Source: Cladopsammia gracilis (taxonomy: Eukaryota; Cnidaria; Anthozoa; Scleractinia; Dendrophylliidae). From it: DNA of 64,000 nucleotides. The notes below the pieces were generated by a model, which worked only from the letters and a program-made list of their open reading frames with translations, ran no database searches and was not told the DNA's origin. A program made the translations under genes and the position numbers. Each line of letters opens with the position of its first letter. The first letter of the stretch is position 1. Where the stretch lies: assembly GCA_022457155.1 (NCBI GenBank), contig JAJGOT010000473.1, positions 372,001 through 436,000 of the forward strand, read 5' to 3'. Shown here in pieces: positions 10,700 to 21,800 of the stretch.

Positions 10700-13560
10700 A
10701 TGGAGAACTGACAGGTTTAAGAGGAGTTTTCTACCGAAGTAATACACCCCTTTTTAAACCAATTACTACAGCCTTATTAATATAATAGTATTTGTATAGG
10801 TAATTCAATGGTTTCTAGGGCTAATTGGGATAAATACCTCGAGTAAATCGTCCCAATATATTACGAACTATTACATACATGTATGTGTTTGATAAAAATT
10901 CGCAAATCGACGTTTTACTCCAAAGCTGACCGTATTACAGACCGAATCAATTTTATACCAGTAACTAAATAACAATAAAATATGTAAGAGAGATTTCTAG
11001 TAGTTTTCAAAATGAAAAAGATTTGACATTTTCTTCATTAGCAAAAATCTGTCTTTCTGATTTTTAATTGATTTTTGCATAAATGTTTATTGATAACCTC
11101 TTCCAAAATCCTGAAAATTCGAGGTACGGACGAAAAAAGCCCTCGAAAAGTCTAGTTTCTAGTTTCTCTTAGTGCTCTGTCTGTTAAATTTAACATTTTC
11201 CAAGCTTCTCGTCAGTTTGTTTTCCAGGTTAAGGGTTTCGTCCACAAAATAGAAGCCTGGAGGCACGCATATTGCGCAACCGGAGCATCAATACACAGTG
11301 ACAAAACTTGTGCAATGGGAAGACAGCTGCTATAAAAACTTGTCGTGCTTTGAAGTTATGCAGGAATTTTGACACTTAAGAGGCTCAGTTTTCCGTAAGT
11401 GGATTCACTCCAGTGCGTTCTTAACAATAAAAACAATTTATATAGTAAAGTTTCAGTTTGCAAAACATTCACATATTGCGCTTGTATTCTGTATTCGCCG
11501 TTGACGGTTTTTTCGCTTTCATGATTATATTGATACGCTTTCGATAAATATTTAATTTGCGACGCCTACAACCATTTTCATGGCCTGCAGTCAATCTTCT
11601 GATTATATCAACTACATTTTTATTTATTTATTTATTATTTATTTTTATTTTTTTTTTGATTATATCAACTACATGCAACTTACAAGTGTGATAAGGGAAC
11701 AAATTTTTGGCCACTAGAGAATTTTTTCTTTGAGCTAAGACTTTGTTTTCAGCGTTTCTTTAAAAACGCCAGCCAAAATATAACTTACACTTGTTAAATT
11801 TTGATTATCTCGCCATTAAATAAAATACGTTTTTAATTGTCAATGGCAACTTTTGAGGTCAATTTGTTCAGATTTCAACTGAAATGACTAAGAAAGTCGA
11901 TAATTCAATACACTTAACCAAGATGACAACTTTTTATCGTGAAGAAACGAACAAAATTTTAGAAAATACTCTTCAAGTATGATGTGTAATAATAGCCTTT
12001 AATTCTTTAGTTTATACCGTTAATCAAACCAGCGTATGATCAAACCATTTTTAAGGGTCAGACAGAATGCAACCTAAATACCTTAACACCTTACATCTAT
12101 ATTTTCCCCTAAACACACTTATATACTTAAAAAACGACTTTTTTCTTTATTTCTTAAAATGCCGCCTAGTATTTAAATTGCCTGTGGGGGAAATCTCTAT
12201 TCCTCATAAGCTCGGCTTCTTGGAGATTTCCCCGCCAAAGTCACTCCACCCAAGTTATGTATAAAATTTAAATTTAATGTTAATTAACCTATTTATTATG
12301 GTTTTTTATTCTGCTTGTAATTCATTGCGTGTCGCAAAATAAAAATAAAAATAACAAAAAAAATAATAAAAAAACCTATTCAAGGTTTCCGAATTTGTGG
12401 TATTGTTATACATGTATAAGCAGCGTGTATTATAGCGCGGTTTACAACCCGATAGACCATAACAAATCGCACTAACTAAAGCAGCATTAAAACAGCATTC
12501 GAAAAAGGTTCACGTTTAAAAATACCAGCTGTCCAATTACGAATTTAAAGTGCTTAATTTACTTTTCTGGCGAATATAATTTGGTATCGATTAATGTTCT
12601 CGCGCTTGGTTATATTTCCCCCTCAATTTGTGGACTAGCGCGTTTGAAAATTTCGAATGTAATTTTACATGTCAATTTTTCCCAATTCCATTTCACCTTC
12701 AGCTTGCCAGTAAAAATATCTTTTTTGAGCGAAGAAAACACAATAAATAAATTAAATAATTTTATTATTGAAAACATGAGTTAAACAAAATTACGAGGTT
12801 TTTTTTAGCAAATTAAAATTTTTTAACTCTCTTGTTAAGAAAAGAAAACGCTGAACTGAAAAAAGTGATTTAAAAGGAGGCATACATGTAAATCATAATG
12901 ATTTATTTGTTTTTATTTTTCATTTTTTTTGTGGTAATTTGTATACTGTTTATTTTTTGTATATCAGGCTATAAATGCCGATAAAATTCCGTTTGGAGAC
13001 TGTTCAAGAATTCTTAGCAGACAGAGCTAATAACTAAATGTCCGGTAAGCCAATCTGTTGATATTTCAAGTACTAAAAACGCATCGATTGCGTACGAAGA
13101 ACATGAAATATTTAATTTCGGCGCGCTACTTTAAATATCCGCAGAAAACCATTGACCTGATCAGATTGCACCACACACCACAAGTAGAAAGAAGCTTTTG
13201 ATCTCATGTGGATGGTAAACTAAAACCACCGAAGCAAAGTTGATATCACGTGGGAATACGCACTCACACAGCACAGGTTTTCAGTTAAAGAAAAAAACGA
13301 CTTTGGTTACACTTTGTCGAAATCTTTAATTGTAGAAAAGGAAAAACTTATACTATACCTTGAAACTGTTATCAAGGCTCCAATTAATGATAACAGTGCA
13401 AACAGAAACTTCATGTTCGTAGCCAACGCGAAAGATTGCTGATGATCGATTGAGCGTGTGCAACCAGCGACCTGCTTCACGGCAACAACTGTTCGAGTTC
13501 TGAGTTCAGAGAACGAAGGCTTATATTATAAGGCGTGGGTATTTTTAAAATATGCTCGCA
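10700..13560. repeat. left arm of a large broken inverted duplication
   Basis: Read on the minus strand, this arm matches 15650-18450 and 20400-21160. Pairs include 13000-13500 with 15700-16170 (promoter, signal exon, start of intron 1), 12420-12900 with 16270-16700 and again 17800-18200, about 11900-12000 with 18280-18420, and 10740-11400 with 20520-21160. The right arm has extra insertions: a tandem copy, an element at about 17024-17607, and the retroelement at 19.1-20.2 kb. Confidence 0.8.
13359..13414 (-). CDS. intact minus-strand copy of the LOX signal-peptide exon
   Basis: On the minus strand an ATG (13414) opens MKFLFALLSLIGALITVS and ends AG|gtatag at 13359, the same as gene A exon 1 (15779-15834) apart from silent changes. 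A TATA-like sequence lies upstream at the same spacing (about 13527-13533). No LOX body exon was found to its left on the minus strand. It is therefore probably an orphan first exon left by the inverted duplication, which might still start transcripts. Confidence 0.7.
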
Positions 13561-13686
13561 GGAAAAACGTATTTGCATACGACAATTGTTGTTTAATATC
13601 TTCATGAAGATGTCATAAATGCATTTGATTCACTGAAGCGCAAAATAATATGTTAAGCAAATCGACTAAATTACAAAATGCACAAT

Positions 13687-14264
13687 GGCCGTGTTTTCAC
13701 GAGCGATTTTTCAAGTCGCTGAGCGAGTAACAATCGGAAATCTCGTGAAAACATTTGCTTGTCCAACTCCCACTCGCTTGAAGTTAAGCGAGTCGGCGAA
13801 TTTTAATAGAATTCTCATTAAATTTAAGCCACCAATCCAGGTAGCTTATGCGAGTCGGCAATTAATTTCGGCCAATCGCATTTCGCCAGCGTTCAAACAA
13901 CCGAGAAGGGCACGTCAGAGGTGATCTAATTTGCATTTGCCGCGAATATTTGAATTGGCCAAAAACGCAATGGTAAGCTATCCATTTCCTCATGATTACA
14001 GTTTGAATTTTCCACCGTCTCTGATGCTGGAACAAGCGCGATAGCACTGACAGCAATAAACATAAAAATCATATATTTGCAAGCGTCGCTGTTTCCCGCC
14101 ATCTTTCTTGTTATTCCGCGAATGACAAGGGACGAACATCAAGAAAAATGAATAAAGCTCTGTCCGTGAAAACGCATAAATTATTTAAGCTGCTTAACGC
14201 TGTCGGTAAACAAATCACCTCAAGGAATGTTAAGCGAGAAAAACCGCCTCGTGAAAACACAGCC
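13687..14264. mobile_element. 578-bp terminal-inverted-repeat element
   Basis: The left end GGCCGTGTTTTCACGAG and right end CTCGTGAAAACACAGCC are inverted copies with one mismatch. The flank AAT occurs on both sides and may be a short target duplication. The interior has no transposase, so this is a non-autonomous DNA element. It sits close to the centre of the large inverted duplication. Confidence 0.7.
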
Positions 14265-14892
14265 AATATTATAAATAAACTGACTTTTTATGATTATCAT
14301 TAACATTTTTACACGTCTTGTTAATTTGTAATAAGTTAGGGGGGACCTTAACTACAATTTTAGAGTCGTTGCTAGGGGCATTATCTCATGGTTAGCATTT
14401 CACACGTGCCATAAACTGCTAATATGGTGGGAACTATGAAACTGAACACAAGACATCACTAAATCGACATTGCGCATGTGCAACTAGTGCCAGTCCCCAA
14501 CCGCGCGTAAGAATGAAAAAGGGCAAAAATTCAAAAGAAAAGAGATAAAAATCCAATTTTTTGGTGAATCATAAGCAATTCAACATTTTTTAACATCTGT
14601 AGCAGGAAAAAAGGAAAGCTATTAAAGAAACTGTATGAAAATACACCTTTATGACGTCATAGCGTTTTCAATAACGTGAATTTTAACAAATCCATGGTGC
14701 AGATTTTTTATCAGGATGCTCTTAAGCCGTTGGGAAAAAATGCAAGATGTTTGCGTTTTAAGGTGGCTCCGTTGTTATTTCGGGCGTTCTCGTCTAAGAC
14801 AAACTTTGTGCCATAACGTTTTCGGCTCTATAGAGCGTGCAATAAACAGAACATTTTATGACATCTTCTCAAGGTTTTGTTGAACTTTTAAG

Positions 14893-15158
14893 GCTCGTGC
14901 AAACTAACGCAACATGTTGGCACAACACGTCGCGCGCAACATGTTGTGATCGTTTGTACACCATGTTGGGCAAAGCTGCATGATGTTGGCACATGTTGCG
15001 CGAAGTTTCAAATCGGTCAAACTTTTCGCCCAACATCTGCCAACATTCCATTATTCTCGTGGTCAGTGAAGCACATCGCAACATATTGTGTTCGTTTGCA
15101 TGGTTTTCGCACAACATCGTTGTACCCAACATGTTGCATGCGTTCGTTTGTACAGGCC
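14893..15158. mobile_element. inverted-repeat MITE with CAACATGTTG words
   Basis: The ends GGCTCGTGCAAACTAACGCA and its complement near TGCGTTCGTTTGTACAGGCC bracket about 266 bp rich in CAACATGTTG. It is related in design and sequence to the element at 42195-42434. ORFs here are repeat-derived. Confidence 0.65.
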
Positions 15159-15661
15159 ATTACACTTATTTTCTTCCATAAAAGCTCATCATATACTTCG
15201 CTAAAATATATCCTTTCATAATAACAGTACGCTATGAGCGATTTCAAGAAGACAGCTGATGCAATGTTTAGCTCTTTTTAGGTTATGTTTAAAGAAATAC
15301 AATGTATCAAAAAGCGCAAAATTGTTGTAGGTGGCAAAAGCGCTAATGAGCTATTGAATTGCGCAAAGTGTATCTAGTATACCGGGCTCAAATTAACAGA
15401 GAAAGCTAATTGTGCTATTCCCTTTCAATATTATATTCCGAGTTGATTATTTTGTTGCTCGCTTGCAGAATGAGAAAAAAATATTGCACAGTCATTGTCT
15501 CTTATCATAAAATCAGGAGCAAAGAAAAAAACGTGATTTGCTTTTTTTTATTGCTCTTTGGTAAGTCAAATTGCATTCATGACATCTTTATGAAGGTATT
15601 GAACAACAATTGTCGTATGCAAATACGATTTTCCTGCGTGCATATTTTAAAAACCCACGCC

Positions 15662-15668
15662 TTATAAT
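15662..15668 (+). promoter_or_regulatory. TATA-like box for gene A
   Basis: TTATAAT lies 111 bp before gene A's ATG, within a block conserved at 43435-43573 and in the minus-strand copy near 13530. The shared sequence and spacing suggest the promoter and 5'-UTR were duplicated with the signal exon. Confidence 0.35.
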
Positions 15669-15778
15669 GTAAGCCCTCGTTCTCTAAACTAAGAACTCAA
15701 TCAGTTGTCGTCCTGAAGCAGGTCGCTGGTTGCACACGTTCAATCGATGATCAGCAATCTTTCGCGTTGGCTACGAAG

Positions 15779-15834
15779 ATGAAGTTTCTGTTTGCATTGC
15801 TATCATTAATTGGAGCCTTGATAACAGTTTCAAG
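15779..15834 (+). CDS. gene A exon 1: signal peptide
   Basis: ATG opens MKFLFALLSLIGALITVS and the exon ends in phase 2 before gtatag. It has a hydrophobic core with small residues before the likely cleavage site. The same phase and length pattern occurs in gene B exon 1. The next LOX exon in phase is at 22387. Confidence 0.75.
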
Positions 15835-18800
15835 GTATAGTATGAGTTTTTCCTTTTCTACCATTGGAGATTTCGACAAAGTGTAACCAAAGTCGTGTTT
15901 TTTCTTTACCTGCAAACCTGTGCTGTGTGAGTGTATATTCGCACGTGATATCAACTTTGCTTCGGTGGTTTTAGTTTAATATCCACCAAGATCAAAAGCT
16001 TCTATTTACTTGTGCTGTGTGGTGCAATCTGATCAGGTTAATGGTTTTCTGCGGATATTTAAAGTAGCGTGCCGAAATTAAATATTTCATGTTCTTCGTG
16101 CGCAATCGATACGTTTACAATACTTGAAATATCAACAGATTGGCTCACCGGACATTTAGTTGTTGTTAGCTCTGTCTGCTAAGAATTCTTGAACAGTCGC
16201 ATTAAAAAAGCCTGATATACAAAAAAATAAACTGTCATTGCCACACACACACAAAAAATAACAAATAGATCATTATGATTTACATGTAAGCCTTCTTTTA
16301 AATCACTTTTTGTAGTTCAGCGTTTTCTTTTCTTAACAAGATTATTTATTATGTTTTCTTCGTTCAGTAGGATATTTTTACTGGGAAGCTGAAGGTGAAA
16401 TGATGGGGTTGGGAAAAGTTGACATATAAAATTAATTACATTCGAAATTTTCAAACGCGCAAGTCCAAAAATTGAGGTTGAAATATAACCAAGCGCGATA
16501 ACATTAATCGATACTAAATTATATTAGTCAGGAAAGTAAATTAAGTACTTTAAATTCGTATTTGGACAGCTGGCATTTTTAAGCGTGGACCTTTTTCGAA
16601 TGCCATTTTAATGCTGCTTTAGTTAGTGCGATTTGTTGGGTTGTAAACCGCGCCATAATACTATTAACAACGAATCAAAGCGACCATGGGAGGTTTGCAG
16701 GGCGTAGCTGAAACAGTGTTACTCATATTTTAAACAAACTTACTGTATGTTTAGCAAAGCGCGTGTCGACACGCTGCTTATATCTCAATACCACAAATTC
16801 GGATACCTTGAATTAAAGTTGTTTTAACAGTATGAATATTCGCACGTGATATCAACTTTGGTTAGGTGGTTTTAGTTGCCTACAAAAGATCAAAAGTTTC
16901 TTTTTACTTGTGGTGTGTGGTGCAATCCGATCAGTTAAATAGTTTTCTGCGGATATTTAAAGTAGCGTGCCGAAATAAAATATTTCATGTTCTTCGACGT
17001 ACGCAATCGATTCGTTTTTAACCCGTGAATACGCACATGCGTAATGAACGGGTTATCGGTATCGGTGGCTAATCACTCACTCGCTCCCTCCATCAGCCGT
17101 AACTTAGTCGTAATGCTTTGTTACGAATGCGTTTCGTGACAAGAATAACGTGAATCCAGCGATACTAATTTGTTGTAAACGAATATAAATATCAATAAGC
17201 TTAAAGATGTTTCGCATTTGGGGTCTTTAATGGAACATTAAAATCGATCTCAAGGATTTTCCAATCGAGACACACGTTTTGATGCGAATCTACCTTAAAA
17301 TAATAAACGTAACGTTGGTCATAATAGAGCATGTGGTCCTCGATGGCAAGTGGTGTAGCGCGTGGATTTACAGTGGAAAGGTCCCGGGATTAATTCACGC
17401 TAAAAACACATTTTTTTCTTTTTCTTTTTTTTCTTCGGACTGGACATTAGGAAAGTGATTTCCTTTTTTTTTTTGCTTTCGTCAAAAATCCTAACGTTTA
17501 GTTAAAACACATAACGAACCGGTCAGTGTGAAAACATATCTTACCGCAAAATTGCGTTAAGTGTTAGCATTTCTTATTCACGGATTGGCTCTTAGGAGTC
17601 TTTAATTAGTATTTGAAATATCAACAGATTGGCTCACCGGACATTTAGTTGTTGTTAGCTCTGTCTGCTAACAATTCTTGAACTGTCTCCAAACGGAATT
17701 TTATCGCTTTTATCCTGCATTTATAGCCGGATATACAAAAAACAAATAAACTGTAATTACCACAAAAAAATAAAAAAAATTACAAATAGATCATTATGAT
17801 TTACATGTAAGCCTCCTTTTAAATCACTTTTTTCAGTTCAACGTTTTCTTTTCTTAACACGATTATTTATTATGTTTTCTTCGTTCAAAAAGATATATTT
17901 TACTGGCAAGCTGAAGGTGAAATGGAGTTGGGAAAAATTTACATGTAACTGATTACGTTCGAAATTTTCAAACGCACTAGTCCACAAATTGAGGGGGAAA
18001 TATAACCAAGCTCGAGAACATTAATCGATACTAAATTATATTCGCCAGAAAAGTAAATTAAGCACTTTAAATTCGTAATTGAACAGCTGGTATTTTTAAG
18101 CGTGAACCTTTTTCGAATGCTATTTTAATGCTGCTTTAGTTAGTGCGATTTGTTGTGGTCTATCGGGTTGTAAACCGCGCTATATTACTAATAACAACGA
18201 ATCAAAGCGACCATGGAAGGTTTGCAGGGCGTAGCTGAAACAGTGTTACTCATTTATTTTATACAAACTTACTGTATGTTTAGCAAACAAAATAATTAAA
18301 AGCTATTATTACACATCATACTTAAAGAGTATTTTCTAAGATTTTGTTCGTATCTACATGACAAGGAAGCTTAGTTATCTTGGTTTAGTGTAATGCATTA
18401 TCGGCTTTCTTTGTCGTTTTAAAGCTGAAAAAATTGACTTAAGGTGGCTCTTATAGTTATTGGAAAGTCTTCCTAATAAAATATACATGATTGCTGTCTT
18501 TCGAGAGTTTTGTTTAGCGATACTAGGCATAATATACACATACACGTAGCTTAGGCTTTCTCGTTAACGGAGAAGTCTTATTTGGCAGTCTTTCTCGTTA
18601 CCATGGCAACCAATGATTGAGTTGTTGGGCTTGTTGTTCAAGGCTAGCAAACCTCTCAAAGGATTTTCTCGATTTTTGGTGAAACAAAAGAAACATTCAG
18701 TAAGTGTAATCTAACAAAGCCATAAAAAAATCGGTACATAATTTTCGGTAATTTACTCACTTTTCGTTTTTTACGTTTATTGGGTTTGTGTATGTACAAA

Positions 18801-21800
18801 AATTGTTGTTTTTTTTTTGTGATCGCGAACAAAGAAAATCCTACCAATTTGGCAATTTTTATAAAAAATTCACCATTTGGAATGCGCGCAATAAACGTTT
18901 TAGTTACCGTAAAAACTTCTTTATTTTCGTGACGTCATCAAAATAAAAAAAACGCGCGCTTGTGCCATTTTGGTGCCCATGCCTCGCGCGCCAAAAAAAC
19001 TATATGGAGGGCCTTATTGGCGAGATAATTTTAGAAACGCTGAAATCAAGGTATTAGCTCAAAGCAAAATTCTCATGTGGACAAAAAGTTGCTCTCTTGT
19101 ATTTGTTAAATACATGGAGTTGATAAAATCTGAAGATTGACTGCAGACCACGATTTGCTCTCTCACGTTTTGTGAGAGAGCAAAAGAAGAGAAGAACTCG
19201 CTCTCTAACCCGATTTGCTCTCCCACGTTTTGTGAGAGAGCAAATCTCAAGAGCCCAACAAATACCCAGAGGTGAGACATTACTGGAACATTATCGGGAT
19301 AAAGATAAATCCCCAGTCCCGTTCACGATCACCTATAACCCAGCACTACCTAATATTCAAGAAATACTTCACAAGAAACAACCTATTCTCCATTCCACAA
19401 ATCACCTGCAAAAAATATTCAAAGATGTTCCTTACATCGCTTACCGTCGTTCACCAAACCTTCGCGACCTTTTGGTTAGAGATAAACTAAAAAACACTAA
19501 CACAACACCAAAGCCCACCTCTGGCACTTTCCGCTGCAACTCGACTCATGGATGTCTCCGCACCTGCCCTTACATTGACAATGGTAGAACTTCGTATAGT
19601 TTTAGCAACACCGGGGAAATTAAACAAATAAAACAACTTTTAACCTGTAATTCTAATAACCTCACATATATGATAGAATGTAAAAAATGTAAAAAAGCAG
19701 TATATAGGGGAAACCAAACGCACGATTCGTGAACGCTTCACAAAACACAGACAAGGGACAAACAACCCACATCACGCCAACTCCACAGCAGCGGTCCCTA
19801 CACATTTCAACTTAACAGGCCACTCTTCCGCGGACATGAAACTCATCCCGCTTGAACTGAAGCCTACCATCATATGCTTTCCGTCGAAAAGCACGCGAGG
19901 ACTTTTTAATTCATAGAGGGAACACTTTGTCACCAGAAGGCATTAACCGAAGGAACGAATCGAACGCTGAACTCAGTTTTGTATCATACACTCTAGTATA
20001 TGTCATATTATTTTTATCTTATGTTTATAAGTGGGCTGTCTACATGTCATGTATCAGCCAATCATTTATAACCATGTAATTTTCAAATTTGAGGAGCCGT
20101 TACAATATTTTCTTTCAGTATAGCCCTGGCCCTGAGGAAGACTAGTACAATTAGTCGAAATATCGGCCATTAATAAATCTGCCCTTTGCCGTAGTGCCAG
20201 CCTTGCATTCAGTTTTATATTTTCACATTCAAGTGACGCCTGGCACGAGATCTTTCACAAGGAAGATTCGGCAACTACCAGCAACTTTAATTTCTGCGTC
20301 GTGTGGACCTCTGCATTCAAAGGTTTTTCCACGAAAAAGGTTGTAGGCGTCGCAAATAAAATAATTAGTGATTATCGAAAGAGCGCCTATCAATATCATG
20401 AAAGCAGAAAAACCGTCAGTGATCAAAACAAGAGCAATATGTGATTGCTTTGCAAGCTGAAGCTTCACTATATAAATTGTTTTTATTGTTAAAAACGCAC
20501 CGGAATGTGAATCCACTTACGAACTGAACTAAGCCTTCTCAATTGCAAAAATTCCTGCATAACTTAAACGCACGGCAAAGTTTTCAGCAACTGCCTTCCC
20601 ATTGCACAAGTTTTGACACTGTGTATTGGTGCTCGTTGCGCAATATGCGTACCTCCAGGCTTGTATTTTGTGGATGAAACCCTTAACCTGGAAAAGAAAC
20701 TGACGAGAAGCTTGGAAAAAAATAAGGGAAACTAGACCTTTTCAGGGCTTTTTTTTTTTTTCTCAAGATGTAACCGTGGGACCCTACCTCAAAATTTCAG
20801 GACTTAAGACTGGTTATAAATAAACATTTATGCAAAAAGCAATTACAAATCTGAAGCACAGATTTTTGCTAATGAATTAGAAAATGTCAAATCTTGCTCA
20901 TATTTTATTACCGGTATAAAATTGAATCCGTCTGTAATACGGTTAGCTTTAATTGGAGTAAAACGTCGATTTTTTTTGTCAAACACTGATGCATGTAATA
21001 GTTCGTGATATCTTGGGACAATTTACTCGAGGCATGTATCCCAAAATAGCACTAAAAACCGTTGAATTACCAATACAAATACTATTATATTAATAAAGCT
21101 AAATTTATTCGTTTAATAAGGGTGTATTACTTCGGCTATAAAACTCCTCTTAAACATGTCAGTTAAAAAAGAAATTCAAGGGAAAATGGCTGGGAAAAAA
21201 ATTCATGCAAAGAAGAAGGCAAAGAAAAAAATCGTGCAGAAGGAATTCAAAAGTCCTATTACGCTCTTTATCTAATATATAGAATTCTGCCTAAGTGCTA
21301 AGTACCTGTTAAAAATAGCGCCCTTGGTGTTTCAAATATTCAAAATATTCTAAGGGCTCTGTTTTTCTTACACTGCATGAAATTTCCCATGACAACAGAA
21401 GTATAAGGTGATGAATTCATATTTTTCAATAACCGGAAATGTCATTCAGAAATAATCAATATTGTCAGGCACAATAGGAATAAACAAAAAATAACTATAT
21501 TTTTTATCGAAAGAAGACAAATATAAACAACCTTTATATCATACCACAAAGTCTGGTTTTCATTTGGCATCTGGTTTTCAGTAGTGTACCTTTATACGAC
21601 CTTTACTGCATTATGATAAATGTGATAAATATGTTTTTATCCATAAACAGCTTCAATATTAAACTTTTCAACATATAAATAGTTGCGATAAGTGGAATTT
21701 GGTATCTTTGCAATGTTTCATAAAATTATTTGTGCCCACATGCCCAGTAAAATTTAACAGAGGAGGAGTCTTGTTCCCTTGAATAGTAAGTATACAACAT

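Noticed and set aside
20229..20516. Minus-strand ORF with a hydrophobic stretch as another signal-peptide exon
   Set aside because: It lies in the inverted-duplication arm matching 11.3-11.6 kb and lacks the phase-2 donor and LIGA core in the right context.
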